Source: Planctomycetota bacterium
GTDB lineage: Bacteria > Planctomycetota > Planctomycetia > Pirellulales > Pirellulaceae
Length of the DNA: 64,000 nucleotides
Reading direction: 5' to 3'
Assembly: GCA_026692845.1 (NCBI GenBank)
Contig: JAPLNM010000105.1
Location: 28,964-92,963, forward strand
A model generated the notes under the pieces. That model did not search any database. It was not told the DNA's origin and saw only the letters and a program-made list of their open reading frames with translations. Position 1 is the stretch's first letter; every line of letters begins with the position of its first letter. Position numbers and translations under genes: made by a program. This document shows positions 34,736 through 45,318 of the stretch, piece after piece.

Positions 34736-36646
34736 ATGTTGCACAGAATCACTTTGTTCATGGCGACTGGGGTTTTTGCGGGTGTCTCGGTCGCATCGCT
34801 TCTGATGGATGGGGTCCAAGCACAGACGTTCGATCGGAGCATTCTGCCGATTCGCGAGCCTGCGCCCCCGGTCTACAAAGAGCTCGATGCGAGGAATGCG
34901 AAGGCTCCGGTTAGGTGGGATGTTAAAGCACCTGAGGGAGCACCCAACGTCGTGGTTGTCTTGATCGACGACATCGGATTTGGGCACTCGAGCGCCTTTG
35001 GCGGACCGTGCCTGATGCCGAATCTCGAGAAGCTCGCCAACAACGGTTGAAGTACAATCGCTTTCATACCACAGCCCTTTGCTGTCCCACGCGGACTGCG
35101 TTGCTGACCGGGTACAACCACCACAGCAACAATGCCGGAGCGATCATGGAGGTCGCCACCGCATTTCCAGGCAACACGGGTATCCGGCCCCAGAGCATCA
35201 CACCGATGGCTGAAGTACTTCGTATGAACGGCTACTCTACATCGGCGTGGGGCAAGTACCACGAGACGCCACCTTGGGAGGTAAGCCAGAGCGGTCCCTT
35301 TGATCGCTGGCCAACCCGATCGGGCTTTGACGAGTTCTATGGCTTCATCGGCGGTGAGACCAACCAGTGGGATCCGATGATTGTCCATGGCACGACGCCG
35401 ATGCGCAAGCCTGAGGAACAAGAGGACTACCACTTCACGACCGATATGACCACGCAGGCTATCGCTTGGATGCGAGCTCAGCAGTCCCTGACCCCCCAAA
35501 AGCCTTTCTTCATGTACTTTGCCACCGGTGCGACGCATGCACCCCATCATGCACCGAAAGAGTGGATCGAGAAGTACAAGGGCAAGTTTGACATGGGATG
35601 GGATGTGCTGCGTGAGCAGACCCTTGCGCGTCAAATTGAACTGGGTGTGGTTCCTAAGGGGACGAAATTGGCACCCAAGCCCGAAGATCGCTCCGACGGT
35701 TTTCGAGGCCGCCAAAATTCCAGCGCCGACGGAAGTCAACGGAGTCAGGCAGCGGCCGATCGAAGGGGTGAGCATGGCTTACAGTTTCGATGCACCCGAG
35801 GCAGCCGATCGCCACAAAACACAATACTTTGAGATCGCCGGTAATCGCGCAGTTTACCACGATGGCTGGTTTGCAGGTACGGTCCACAAAGCGCCTTGGG
35901 AGGCTCAACCTCGCCATCCACTGACCGACGATTCCTGGGAGCTCTACCACGTCGACGAGGACTTTAGCATGAGCAGGAATCTAGCTGCTGCGAATCCCGA
36001 GAAGCTCAAGGAACTCAAGGCCTTGTTTACCCAGCAAGCCATTGAGCACAAGGTTCTACCGATCGACGATCGAACCATCGAACGGTTTGACCCTAAGGTT
36101 GCAGGTCGTCCTGATCTGATGGACGGAAGAACCAAGCTGACCGTTTACCCGGGTATGGTGTACATGGCCGAGAATGCGTTCATCAACGTCAAAAATACGT
36201 CGCTCGACATGCAAGCCGAGGTCGAGGTCCAAGGAGACAAAAACCACGGAGTCTTGTTGTCCCAAGGAGGTCGCTTCGGAGGTTGGGCCTTCTGGGTCGA
36301 TCATGGCCGACCGATGTACACTTACAATTTCCTCGGATTGGAAGTTTTCCGCGTCGATGGCAAAGAAGCCATGAGCGACGGCAAGCACACCCTTAAAGTG
36401 GCCTTCGATTACGACGCGAAAACCGGTGCTGGAAACCGAGGCGGTGGCGGAGTGGCGACACTCTTTATCGACGGCAAGAAGGTAGGTGAGGGTCCCGTAG
36501 GCAAGACCCACGCGAATGTCTTTTCCCTGGACGATACGGCAGACACTGGAATCGACACCGGCACACCGGTCGATGAGGCTTACGGTGAAGGCCGTAAAAA
36601 CGCCTTTAGCGGTAAGTTGAAGCAGGTGAGCATCGAGTTGCGTTAA
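34736..36646 (+). pseudogene. Arylsulfatase, broken by a 1-nt deletion and a larger internal deletion
   Basis: From ATG 34736 a signal peptide (about residues 1-30, ending VQAQ) leads into a sulfatase domain: [15 protein letters not shown], then a stop where one T is missing (35046-35048; GGT TGA AGT instead of GGT TTG AAG). In the next frame the protein resumes with the formylglycine motif CCPTRTALLTG and continues to LAPKPED near 35690. There it jumps frame again to IAPTVFEAAKIPAPTEVNG, skipping an estimated hundred or more residues. The C-terminal domain to 36646 is intact. It was an exported sulfate-ester hydrolase; now dead. Confidence 0.85.
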
Positions 36647-36898
<252 letters not shown>

Positions 36899-36939
36899 CG
36901 ATTACGAGCACGAGCACCGTTTCACTGAGCACGAGCACG
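36899..36939 (+). repeat. 41-bp inverted repeat, right copy
   Basis: Reverse complement of 34159-34199 without mismatch, 30 bases downstream of the DUF1501 gene stop on the opposite strand. It closes the bracketed segment around the sulfatase pseudogene. Confidence 0.9.
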
Positions 36940-36968
36940 GTGATAGGAAATCCGCACGAGTACCGTTT

Positions 36969-38258
36969 CTAGGACCAAAGTCTTTGGAGCTTCTCTTTCG
37001 CGGGAACCTCCAGCGGGAATCGTTGGCTGAATGGATGGTCTTGAACGTTGGCCAACTCACGCAGGGCTTGGTGGATGTGCTCAGGCCGAATTCGAATGCC
37101 TTCGACCTTGTCGCACTCCAGGGTCTGTGCGTTGACGGGAATAAGCTGCTGTTTTTCATCGGTTCCACCGAGCACGCGATTTCCGGCAATACCTGGACCC
37201 AGGAACATGATGGAATTGATGGACCAATGATCTTTGCCATTGCCGTTGTTGTAAGTGGGCGTGCGGCCCATCTCGCTCTGGATGATCACCACCAGCTTGT
37301 CGCGAATCTGAAGTTGTTCAGCTTTCCGCAAGAGGTCATCGATACCAGCCAATAACTCCGGAATCAATTTCATCTGATCCTTGTCGTTGTTGTTATGACT
37401 GTCGAACTGACCGATCGATAAGTTGGCTGAGATGCAAACGCCAGCTTTGAAGGCAGCCAAGGCGATGTCATTTTGCTGCGGGAGTCGTTCTTTGGATGGC
37501 TCTTTTGGGAGAAATGGCACCACGCGTTCGAGAGCTTTGGAATTCGCCTGTGCGGCGTACAACATGCTTTGGCTACGCTCGACCCTCGGCAACCGAGCGT
37601 TCGAAATGCGCGATTGAAATTGCTCCTCGAGCGCACGTTCGATGCGATCAGCGACAAATGCGTCTTGATAAGCATGCGTGCCGCCTTCTACGGAGTCGGC
37701 TCGAGCGAGCAACCTGAGCGACTGCAGGTAGGGAACACGCGACATGGGAACAAGATTCCCGGTGGCAGAGTAGTTGCCAAAGGTGAGAAATGCCAAAGGG
37801 GCTTGGGCTCCATGGCAGGCGGCAACCAGTGCCGGAAAGGTGGGATAAGCAAGGCTATCGAGCTTTCCTGTCGCCATGTACCTTGCACAGGGCGTGTGGT
37901 TATTGACCGACAGATCCAGTCCATGGATTACTCGGAGTTCGGGGCCGTATTTCGCAAAGAAGTCTTCATTGCTCATCCCGCTTTCTATGTGTTTTGCGAT
38001 CGGCGCAATGCGATGATTGCCGACGGTCAAGATATCGCCCTGCTGATAAAGCCGGTTGATACCATCTACCCCCTTGGGGTCCATCAAGTAGGTCGTATCC
38101 CACCCCCCTGATGCGTTGAAGACCACATAATAGGGGCCGGGGTAGCCGGCGGTTTCCGAGGATGTCTGCGGAGCACTTAAGACCGATTGCCAGTGAATCG
38201 GAGCGGCAAAACCTAGTCCAGCAAGTCCGCAGCGCTTCAGGAATGTTCGACGTGACAT
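36969..38258 (-). CDS. DUF1501 domain protein, Tat-exported
   Basis: 429 aa. Twin-arginine leader MSRRTFLKRCGLAGLGFAAP. The mature part shows FNASGGWDTTYLMDP, an N-terminal GGWDT-like motif, SIGQFDSHNNND (about 280), VVIIQSEMGRTPTYN (about 325) and KDHWSINSIMFLGPGI, typical of DUF1501, a family with a sulfatase/phosphatase-like fold that is very abundant in planctomycetes. It follows the cytochrome-like gene by 9 bases, the usual pairing. The biochemical role is unknown. Confidence 0.9.
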   Translation of the reverse strand: MSRRTFLKRCGLAGLGFAAPIHWQSVLSAPQTSSETAGYPGPYYVVFNASGGWDTTYLMDPKGVDGINRLYQQGDILTVGNHRIAPIAKHIESGMSNEDFFAKYGPELRVIHGLDLSVNNHTPCARYMATGKLDSLAYPTFPALVAACHGAQAPLAFLTFGNYSATGNLVPMSRVPYLQSLRLLARADSVEGGTHAYQDAFVADRIERALEEQFQSRISNARLPRVERSQSMLYAAQANSKALERVVPFLPKEPSKERLPQQNDIALAAFKAGVCISANLSIGQFDSHNNNDKDQMKLIPELLAGIDDLLRKAEQLQIRDKLVVIIQSEMGRTPTYNNGNGKDHWSINSIMFLGPGIAGNRVLGGTDEKQQLIPVNAQTLECDKVEGIRIRPEHIHQALRELANVQDHPFSQRFPLEVPAKEKLQRLWS

Positions 38259-38267
38259 GGCAGAGCG

Positions 38268-40601
38268 TTACTCGTAAAGGAATTCATGTTGACGCAGCAA
38301 ATAAGTCACGACACCGCGCCAAGCGCGAACGGTGTAGTGGGGGTCTTCGACACGAAAATCCTCGCGGCCACCGCAAAAATAGGTTTCTCGCGGTTCGTAA
38401 TTCGGCTGAGCCTTGGCGTCGCCAAGGATGCCGCAAAAGAGCTCAAAAACACGTTCGACTTCGGGGTGGTCGACCCGATGGCGATGGCCAAGGATCTTCT
38501 CCTGCAAACCGACGATCGTCTCAAGGATCTTCTGATCCGATGATTCATCGCCTGGCACGACCGAGGGCTCGATTCCAGGAAAGAGAATCCGCTCGGCGGC
38601 CGGGCGATGGAAATCCAGGCCCACGTTCAAGCAAGCGACATCGTTTGCCATGATGCGCTGGATGGCCCCCATCGCACCGCTGGGGTCTGCATTGCGTTCT
38701 GTGACGGTGATCGAGTCGATGCCGCCATATAGGATCTTGTACTCTTCTTGGAATCGTCCCCATGGCTTGCCAAAGATCGCGCTGAGTTTGCGCTCCATCT
38801 GTTCCGGTGTAACCAAACGGACCACACCGACGTCATCCAATTCCGCTTGACGTTCTGGATGCTCAGCGACCGAGGCGACGCCATCGGCACGGTAGAAGTC
38901 ACTTGATACGATCGCCTTGAAGGCTTCTTTGAGATTCAAGCCGGATTCTTTCAATCGGCTAGCCGCGGCGGTGATCATCCTTCGTTGCTCAAGATAGGCT
39001 CTGCGTTTGCCGGAAAAATTTGGATCATCGATATCCTCAGGTGGCTGAAGGACTTTACGACCTACCAGGATGAAATACACATGCTCGACCATCGCTATCG
39101 GAAAGCGGGGATCTTTGACCGTTCGTTCGGCAAGCCACTGCGTTGCGCGCCAACGCTGGTCTTCGGGTAGCTCTTCTCCTTCAAAGCCCGAGGGGAACAT
39201 ATCCTTGTACCAACCCTCTTTTCGAGGCCCCAATTCGCCTTGAAAGTTGAAGTCCTGAAACAGACCCGCCACAGGATCAAGGGTCTTATGGCAGACGACG
39301 CAGTCGGCCGCCTGCATCGTCGGAATCTCGAACTTGGCCGCTACAGCCGCCGCGTCCGAAGAGCGAGGCGCAAGCTGCATGATATCGACACCCAAAAAAT
39401 GCTGGTAAAACATCCTGGCTCGCAGCCGATTACGATTGGTTTCCGTCGAAGGATACCGCCGTAGATAATGGAACATGCTCAGGAAGCCTGAATGCGGATA
39501 CAAGCCTGTTTTCGATTCCTGTACCTTTCCATCGCGCGCTTGGAGAGCATGCAAGCGAGCGGGAATGAACTCGAAAGGGTCTTCGCTGTTTTTGAATTGA
39601 CCTTTCACTTCGTCGTAGATTCCGTAACCACGGGCGGTGTAGGGGCTGACCATGATGTAGTCGGCAGTGGCCAGCTCCGAAAACGGCCGATCGTTCCGCA
39701 CGATGTAGGCGATTAGCTCCAAGGGTTCACGCAACAAAGCGTCGCGATAGACCGCAGCCAGTTTCCAACCGGCTCGTTCCCGCTCGGCCTCCGGAAGATT
39801 GCTAAAATCGTGCGTCTGATACCACAATCGCGTCTTTTCAAAGTGGTCGTAGGACAACAGGGTTTCGGCGTTGTCCTCGATACCTACGGTAAGGAAGATA
39901 TCGTTGAAACCCTCTTTCAATCTCTCGTAGAAAGCTTCCTCTTGCATGATCGAATCCAAGATCGAATCGACGGCCGAGAGCCCCTCTTTTTCGACCCTCT
40001 TGAGCTCCTCGTCCGACGGTAGTCGACCTGCCAACGAGAGGGTGACTCGTCGCAGCAATCGCGACGCAGAGAGCATGGTCACTCCGTGAAAAAACGGTAT
40101 GGGCTTGTAGGCGTCGTTTTGGACATTGAAAACTGGCTTGACTGCTAGGATTGGTTCAATCGCTCGCGACATCGTTTGATGGACGAACCGCTCTAGGATT
40201 TTTAAACCTGTCGATTCCGGCTTGAGCACTTGACCTCCGCCGTGATCGAGTTGGCCGACGACCTTCTGCAGAAGAACCGATTGATCGCCATGGACCTTTT
40301 TTGCCATGGACTCAAAGGCATCACGATTGCGAGTCAGTATCTGGGGATCGTCGAAACGATCGACGGTTTTTTCTAAAATAAATTCGGTTTCCCTGGCCTC
40401 TCCTTGAGGGTTGTGGCAGCGCAGGCAAGTCCTTTCCCCGATCTTCGCCCAGACTTCGGCATCGAAGACAGGATCGTGCGGATCTCCGCGGGCCGTATCG
40501 CTCATCCAGATGCACATCCAAGCGACGCAAATGGTGCTGAGAATCATCCAGGGCAGCGTTAATCGCCAGAACGATTCAACCCGTTGAGATGGTTCACACA
40601 T
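38268..40601 (-). CDS. Planctomycete cytochrome-type protein of the DUF1592/DUF1588/DUF1585 group
   Basis: 777 aa with an N-terminal membrane or signal segment (about 15-33). Two heme-c motifs are visible: CLRCH at 59-63 and CVVCH near 434-438. The middle has RLPSDEELKRVEKEG and RFSxxxxxDFSNLPEAERER-like helices and the end has YFCGGREDFRVEDPHYTV. Such proteins are always linked to DUF1501 or DUF1552 partners; here the partner is the next gene. Probably a periplasmic electron-transfer protein of unknown substrate. Confidence 0.82.
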   Translation of the reverse strand: MCEPSQRVESFWRLTLPWMILSTICVAWMCIWMSDTARGDPHDPVFDAEVWAKIGERTCLRCHNPQGEARETEFILEKTVDRFDDPQILTRNRDAFESMAKKVHGDQSVLLQKVVGQLDHGGGQVLKPESTGLKILERFVHQTMSRAIEPILAVKPVFNVQNDAYKPIPFFHGVTMLSASRLLRRVTLSLAGRLPSDEELKRVEKEGLSAVDSILDSIMQEEAFYERLKEGFNDIFLTVGIEDNAETLLSYDHFEKTRLWYQTHDFSNLPEAERERAGWKLAAVYRDALLREPLELIAYIVRNDRPFSELATADYIMVSPYTARGYGIYDEVKGQFKNSEDPFEFIPARLHALQARDGKVQESKTGLYPHSGFLSMFHYLRRYPSTETNRNRLRARMFYQHFLGVDIMQLAPRSSDAAAVAAKFEIPTMQAADCVVCHKTLDPVAGLFQDFNFQGELGPRKEGWYKDMFPSGFEGEELPEDQRWRATQWLAERTVKDPRFPIAMVEHVYFILVGRKVLQPPEDIDDPNFSGKRRAYLEQRRMITAAASRLKESGLNLKEAFKAIVSSDFYRADGVASVAEHPERQAELDDVGVVRLVTPEQMERKLSAIFGKPWGRFQEEYKILYGGIDSITVTERNADPSGAMGAIQRIMANDVACLNVGLDFHRPAAERILFPGIEPSVVPGDESSDQKILETIVGLQEKILGHRHRVDHPEVERVFELFCGILGDAKAQPNYEPRETYFCGGREDFRVEDPHYTVRAWRGVVTYLLRQHEFLYE

Positions 40602-40680
40602 GGAGCTGACCGATACGGTTGGAATGACTTGGGGGGATTCGCGGATGCCTTAATTGTACACAATGCCCTGCAACCCAATA

Positions 40681-40715
40681 AGGATCGGACGGATCGGACG
40701 GATCGGACGGATCGG
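40681..40715 (+). repeat. 9-bp tandem repeat between the cytochrome gene and the HD gene
   Basis: Nearly four copies of GGATCGGAC in the divergent spacer upstream of both genes. Slippage-prone; might alter promoter spacing. Confidence 0.88.
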
Positions 40716-40798
40716 ATCATGGTATAGTGTCGAACGCGTTTCGAGGCCTGCGCAGTCGTTTCGGCCTTGCTCACTAGAACCCATGGATTCTTTTAGCT

Positions 40799-41347
40799 AT
40801 GTTGGATCGGACTGCGAACCTGCAACTTGTCGAGGAATTCGTCAGCAGCGATAGCCTCAAACGGCATATGTTGGCCGTCGAGGCGGCTATGCGGGCGTAC
40901 GCAGAGCGTTTTGGCCAAGACATCGAGCTTTGGGGCACCGTGGGATTGCTCCACGATTTCGATTACGAACGCTGGCCCAACGCGCCCGATCATCCATTGC
41001 AAGGGAGCGTGATTCTGCGGGAGCGAGGATACTCCGAAGAGGTCGTACGAGCGATTTTGTCCCATGCGGATTATATGAGCGACCAGTACCCGCGCCAAAC
41101 AAAATTAGAACACGGTCTTTACGCCTGCGATGAGCTATGCGGTTTCTTGACCGCCTGTGCGATGGTTCGACCGCAGCGACTCGAGGGAATCACAGCCTCA
41201 AGCGTTAAAAAGAAGCTCAAGAATCTGAGCTTTGCAGCAGCGGTCCATCGAGAGGACATCACCCGAGGCGCCGAAGCCTTTGGCGTGGATCTCGACGAGC
41301 ATATCGAGTTTTGCGCGAACGCGATGCATGTGGGCAAAATTGTTTGA
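40799..41347 (+). CDS. HD-domain phosphohydrolase
   Basis: 182 aa. Histidine at HMLAVEAAM (about 23), HD pair in GLLHDFDYERW (about 52-53), HxLQGS (about 65), AILSHADYM (about 83-90) and ACDELCGFLTACAMVRP (about 109-125) supply the metal ligands of the HD superfamily. Small HD proteins of this type hydrolyse nucleotides or related phosphates; the substrate is not predictable. Complete. Confidence 0.85.
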   Translation: MLDRTANLQLVEEFVSSDSLKRHMLAVEAAMRAYAERFGQDIELWGTVGLLHDFDYERWPNAPDHPLQGSVILRERGYSEEVVRAILSHADYMSDQYPRQTKLEHGLYACDELCGFLTACAMVRPQRLEGITASSVKKKLKNLSFAAAVHREDITRGAEAFGVDLDEHIEFCANAMHVGKIV

Positions 41348-41466
41348 CGCAAGCGACCTGTCTTGCCAAAGTCGATAGCGGTTATTCTTGTTGCTATAAT
41401 GAGAACCGACAGAGCCTCAGGGCTACGGGAAATCGATCAAAGCCTCCTGTTTGAAAAAGTCGCTTC

Positions 41467-42204
41467 ATGAGCACCCCCAATCACCCCCAATCCAACTCCG
41501 GCATCCAGATCACTTGGCATGGCCATTCGACTTGGAGCATTCGCACCGGCAAGTTCCATCTGCTGATCGATCCGTTCTTCGAATCGAATCCTATGGCCAA
41601 GACCAAACCATCGCAGATGCATCCGACGCATATCCTGATCTCCCACGGACATTTCGATCACATCGCCGATGCCGTTTCCATCGCCAAACGCAGCGGTGCT
41701 GAAGTCCTTGCCAACTACGAGATCGCGACGTGGCTCAGTAAGCATCATGGGGTAGAGCACACCGTCGGTATGAATCTCGGTGGCAGTTATTCCTGCGAAG
41801 CTGGGCGAATTCAACTCGTTGCGGCGCTTCATTCTTCAAGTCTACCCGACGGCAGTTACGGCGGAACGGCTGGCGGTTGGGTGCTTGACCTGTCGCTTCA
41901 CGATTCGACACCCAAGCGGATTTACTACGCTGGAGATACAGCGTTGTTCAGCGACATGCAGTGGGTAGCGAGCAAACCGGTTGAGTTGTTCATCGTCCCG
42001 ATAGGCGATCTTTTCACCATGGGAGTCGATGATAGCGTCCAAGCGACGCGGTTTGTGCATCCGCAGTACGTCATGCCGACGCATTTCAACACATGGCCAC
42101 CGATCGCCCAAGACGAGAAAGCTTGGGCGGCCAAAATCGATGCTCAAACCGACGCCGAACCGGTGCTGGTCACGGTCGATGTGCCATGGGATTTGCCGAA
42201 TTAA
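41467..42204 (+). CDS. UPF0173 metal-dependent hydrolase (metallo-beta-lactamase fold)
   Basis: 245 aa. ITWHGHSTWSI at the start, HxHxDH motif in ISHGHFDHIADA (about 58-66), the GTAGGWVL segment, AGDTALFSDM (about 158) and the C-terminal MPTHFNTWP (about 200) fit the YtkL/UPF0173 branch of the metallo-beta-lactamase fold. Probably a soluble zinc-dependent hydrolase of unknown substrate. Confidence 0.92.
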   Translation: MSTPNHPQSNSGIQITWHGHSTWSIRTGKFHLLIDPFFESNPMAKTKPSQMHPTHILISHGHFDHIADAVSIAKRSGAEVLANYEIATWLSKHHGVEHTVGMNLGGSYSCEAGRIQLVAALHSSSLPDGSYGGTAGGWVLDLSLHDSTPKRIYYAGDTALFSDMQWVASKPVELFIVPIGDLFTMGVDDSVQATRFVHPQYVMPTHFNTWPPIAQDEKAWAAKIDAQTDAEPVLVTVDVPWDLPN

Positions 42205-42215
42205 CGGCCTGTGGT

Positions 42216-42473
42216 TTAACGGCCTGCGGTGTTGCCCAAGTATCGGTTAGGCTGAGGAGCCTTGCCCTGCTGCAATTCGCGCTCGGTCACGTGACGACCA
42301 TGCTGGGGTGGAACCATCCGATGGAGCACCACCGGAAGTGGATTGGTGTGGACCACCACCTCGCGTCCCTGAATCTTTCGCGTGTATTGTTTGGCTTCCG
42401 CGATGCCAAGGGAACCGCAGACTACCAGTGCAAAAGCAGTAAAACTTAGGCATCGCATTTTTTTGCTCCACAA
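42216..42473 (-). CDS. Small secreted protein of unknown function
   Basis: 85 aa with a convincing signal peptide (KMRCLSFTAFALVVCGSLGIAEA, cleavage near residue 28) and a basic, Pro- and His-rich mature part. No family is recognised. It converges with the UPF0173 gene, whose stop is 12 bases away across a short TTAACGGCCTG duplication. Confidence 0.55.
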   Translation of the reverse strand: MWSKKMRCLSFTAFALVVCGSLGIAEAKQYTRKIQGREVVVHTNPLPVVLHRMVPPQHGRHVTERELQQGKAPQPNRYLGNTAGR

Positions 42474-42795
42474 TGCATTTCGGGACTAGAAAAACGTCAA
42501 ATCAGTCTACTCGGCGATTGTGGCCACACCAAAAAATTTTGTGCTAAACAGCGCCAATAGCTTCGATACGCGTATCGTCTGTCGGGTTTGTGACGGTTCT
42601 TTGGTTTGTTGGTTCGTTGCGTTGAGCGACTCGAACCGCATTGCCGGCAGTACCGACAAACACGTCAATTTCGATTCCATCGATTCCTTGGAATCGTTTC
42701 CCCGGCGGCTTGGCCAACGCCGATTCGAATTCTTTTGAAAACCGCTTGGGCTCCGATCACTCTGTACCAAGTCCGATCGCTTCTGGCCTCTTTTA
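42474..42795. other. Spacer upstream of the small secreted protein
   Basis: About 320 bases that may carry divergent promoters for the small secreted protein and the following helical protein. Frames on both strands lack any recognisable domain. No repeat seen. Confidence 0.45.
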
Positions 42796-42927
42796 TTGAT
42801 TATGACGATGTTCGTTCCCCATTGCCCAATTGAATTCGCACTCTGGTGGTCGAAGCGATACCACAGGGCCTCGGGATGCGTATGGTCCCCGGAAGTCCAT
42901 AAGGTCGAATTGTTCCAGTCGATTTCG

Positions 42928-43632
42928 ATGCTGCGAGTGCAGGCATGGACAGATCGCTTGGAGATGGCCAAGGTCAGAAAATGGAAGTTGCTCTCGTCGT
43001 TCGGGGGAGCATTGGAGTCTCAACGCCGAGAAGTCAGCCGAGAAGTGATCTGCGACGTCTTGGTTTCCGAACCTTTGGTTCGTCTCTTAGCGAGCACGGC
43101 CAAGTCCATTGTCGTTCCCGAGATCCGGCAGCGAATCCATCCGCTGTTGCAAGAAACCTTTGTATCGATGCGTCAGGTCCGATGCGTAGCGCTAGAGCAC
43201 CTGATTGTCGAGCTAGACCGAGGTGCACCCTGGGCGCGTTCGGTCAATCGTCTGAGGATCGCCTTTGAGCAATGGACCGATATGCTGCTTGGAATCGCTG
43301 CAGCCCAAGAGGACATGCCAGTAGCTACGGCCTTTGAATACGGTTTCCGATCGGATCGAATCCGGGAATTTGCTTTCGAAGCTGCCGAGACAGACCAACA
43401 GCTATCGCCGATGCTCGAAGACTGGTTCTTGGTCCAAGGCGTTCGGCGAATGATGCGGTCGCTTGCTGTTCCTAGTCCGTTGTATCCCGACTGGGGATTT
43501 CAGTTGCATCAGTTGGCTTCAAGCTTTCTGTCTTCCCGTGCCTTTCTCCAAGAATCCATCACCGAGTCGCTTCAAATCGAGCAGCGTTTCGAGAAGATTG
43601 AGCATTGGCTAGCGATGCTCGGCCCGGTCTAA
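42928..43632 (+). CDS. Uncharacterised helical protein
   Basis: 234 aa from ATG 42928; the frame is open to 42796 but the extra residues (WWSKRYHRASGCVW) look unlike the helical body. The protein is predicted helical, rich in E, R, Q and L, with no membrane segment, and includes DVLVSEPLVRLLAST and RVCVALEHLIVELDRG-like heptad stretches. I do not recognise the family. Codon use fits the neighbours, so I regard it as a real gene. Confidence 0.55.
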   Translation: MLRVQAWTDRLEMAKVRKWKLLSSFGGALESQRREVSREVICDVLVSEPLVRLLASTAKSIVVPEIRQRIHPLLQETFVSMRQVRCVALEHLIVELDRGAPWARSVNRLRIAFEQWTDMLLGIAAAQEDMPVATAFEYGFRSDRIREFAFEAAETDQQLSPMLEDWFLVQGVRRMMRSLAVPSPLYPDWGFQLHQLASSFLSSRAFLQESITESLQIEQRFEKIEHWLAMLGPV

Positions 43633-43765
43633 GCCTGCTTCACCCAAAGAGGTTATGGGACCAGTCCGGGTCCATTTGCAAGAAGCATTTCAGAGCAAGG
43701 AGTATCAGGCCGAGCGAGCGATCCTCGAAGCCACCTTGCCAGGTTGGCTGTTGGCTAGTTAGCGA

Positions 43766-45157
43766 TCACTCTGGCAAAGGCCGATCTTTGGTCTCCGGCA
43801 GGAACGCAAGCGCGATCAGGCCGACGAGAAAAAAGACGCTCATGTAGGTACATGCATCGCGGAAGGCTTGGAGTTTGACTTCTGCGCTCGCCCCTTGGGG
43901 AATCAATCCCTTTTGCAACTCCCCGAGAGTGATCGGACCGGTCGCGGCTACGTAACGGCCGACGTTGTAGCAAAAGCTCGTGCCGGTGCTTCGTAAGCGG
44001 GTTGGAAATAGCTCGGGTAGGTAGACGGCAAAACCTGCAAAGAGAGCCAATTGAAAAAAGCCCATCACACCACTTAGCCAGATCGTGGACCATTGGCCGT
44101 TGAAGGTCCGGAAAAACAGGATGGTTGCTCCCATCGCAGCGACGAATCCGATCGCGAATGCTTTTTTGCGACCGATGCGTTGGCACAGGTAGGTAAAGGC
44201 CAGCATTCCGAAGAAGGCTCCAGTATTTTGAATGATGCCGTTGATCCCGCGAAACGTCGACTGGGCGGACTTGATCACCGCAGGTTCGACGTTCGGGTTC
44301 TCCTTCTTCATTTGCAACTCGATCACACCGTTGATCAGCTCGGGAGCGAAAAAGCCGATCCCCCAAACGCCCACCACCCCGGCGATGCACAGCAGGAGCC
44401 CACCGATGGCCGACGTTCGCCACTTGGCATCACCAAGCAGTTCGCTGTAGGAGCCGAATTTGACCCCCGTGAGCTTTCCTTCTTGGCGGGCTTTGACCCA
44501 CTTCTCGGGCTCCTTGAGTCGCCATTGGATGAACACGCACAAGAAGGCGGGTAAGGCTCCGAAGAGGAACATGATTTTCCAGCCGCTGCTCGGGTCGATC
44601 TTGCCTGCGGCACCGAGTTTCCCAACGACAATGCTCATCAGACCGGCAGTGATATTGCCGATCGCCGAAAGGGCTTGGAGCAATCCCAGGGCGGGCGTTC
44701 GCGAGCGTTCGGGAAGACTATCGGCGACCAAGGCGACGGCCAATCCGAATACACCGCCGACCCCCATGCCGGTGATGAAGCGGTAGATGAAAAAGTCGAC
44801 CCAGCCGGTCGAAAAAGCGCTTAGGCCCGTGCACAGTGAGTACATCAAGACGGTGATTGCCAAAGTGCGAGCGCGTCCGATCCGATCCCCGATCGCGCCG
44901 AAGATCAGACCTCCGGTCGCCCAACCGATCATGAAGACCGAGGTCGAATACGCCGCGTACTGCGTTACGATCGAAGATTCTGTCGTGCTTGGGAGGAGTG
45001 ATTTGAGAGCATCTTGCCTAGCCAAGATGAAGACTTGTTGGTCCAGGCAATCGAAGACCCAAGCCATCGAGGCCATGGCAAAGACGAACCAGTGGTAGGA
45101 CGTCAGACCTTTCCACCAAGCTTGCCCCTCAAGATCGGTGTCGGTGCGGCTGTCCAT
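43766..45157 (-). CDS. Major facilitator superfamily transporter
   Basis: 463 aa with 12 predicted helices. The loop 2-3 signature GAIGDRIGRARTL (about 85-97), RFITGMGVGGVFGLAVALVAD in helix 4-5 and RRKAFAIGF-like GRKK in the second half place it in the sugar/aromatic-acid branch of the MFS (SP or AAHS). Substrate cannot be assigned. Stand-alone. A stretch of 15-bp imperfect repeats (GAGAAAxxGGCG) lies just upstream at about 45200-45245. Confidence 0.88.
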   Translation of the reverse strand: MDSRTDTDLEGQAWWKGLTSYHWFVFAMASMAWVFDCLDQQVFILARQDALKSLLPSTTESSIVTQYAAYSTSVFMIGWATGGLIFGAIGDRIGRARTLAITVLMYSLCTGLSAFSTGWVDFFIYRFITGMGVGGVFGLAVALVADSLPERSRTPALGLLQALSAIGNITAGLMSIVVGKLGAAGKIDPSSGWKIMFLFGALPAFLCVFIQWRLKEPEKWVKARQEGKLTGVKFGSYSELLGDAKWRTSAIGGLLLCIAGVVGVWGIGFFAPELINGVIELQMKKENPNVEPAVIKSAQSTFRGINGIIQNTGAFFGMLAFTYLCQRIGRKKAFAIGFVAAMGATILFFRTFNGQWSTIWLSGVMGFFQLALFAGFAVYLPELFPTRLRSTGTSFCYNVGRYVAATGPITLGELQKGLIPQGASAEVKLQAFRDACTYMSVFFLVGLIALAFLPETKDRPLPE

Positions 45158-45318
45158 GGGTTACTTCCAAAATGCGAAAAAAAAGGGGGCGAGACAAAGG
45201 CGGATGAGAAACAGGCGCTTGAGAAATGGGCGATTAAGAAACGGGCGATCCGGCAAGAATAGGAGTATAACGCAAAAAACAGGTGCGATTCGATTCGCGG
45301 GTTGACGCAGGTAAAAAG

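Noticed and set aside
40559..40774. 71-codon frame with (SVR)n
   Set aside because: Produced by translating the 9-bp tandem repeat; not conserved-looking.
42507..42971. 154-codon minus-strand frame upstream of the helical protein
   Set aside because: No domain, overlaps the start of the plus-strand gene; kept as spacer.
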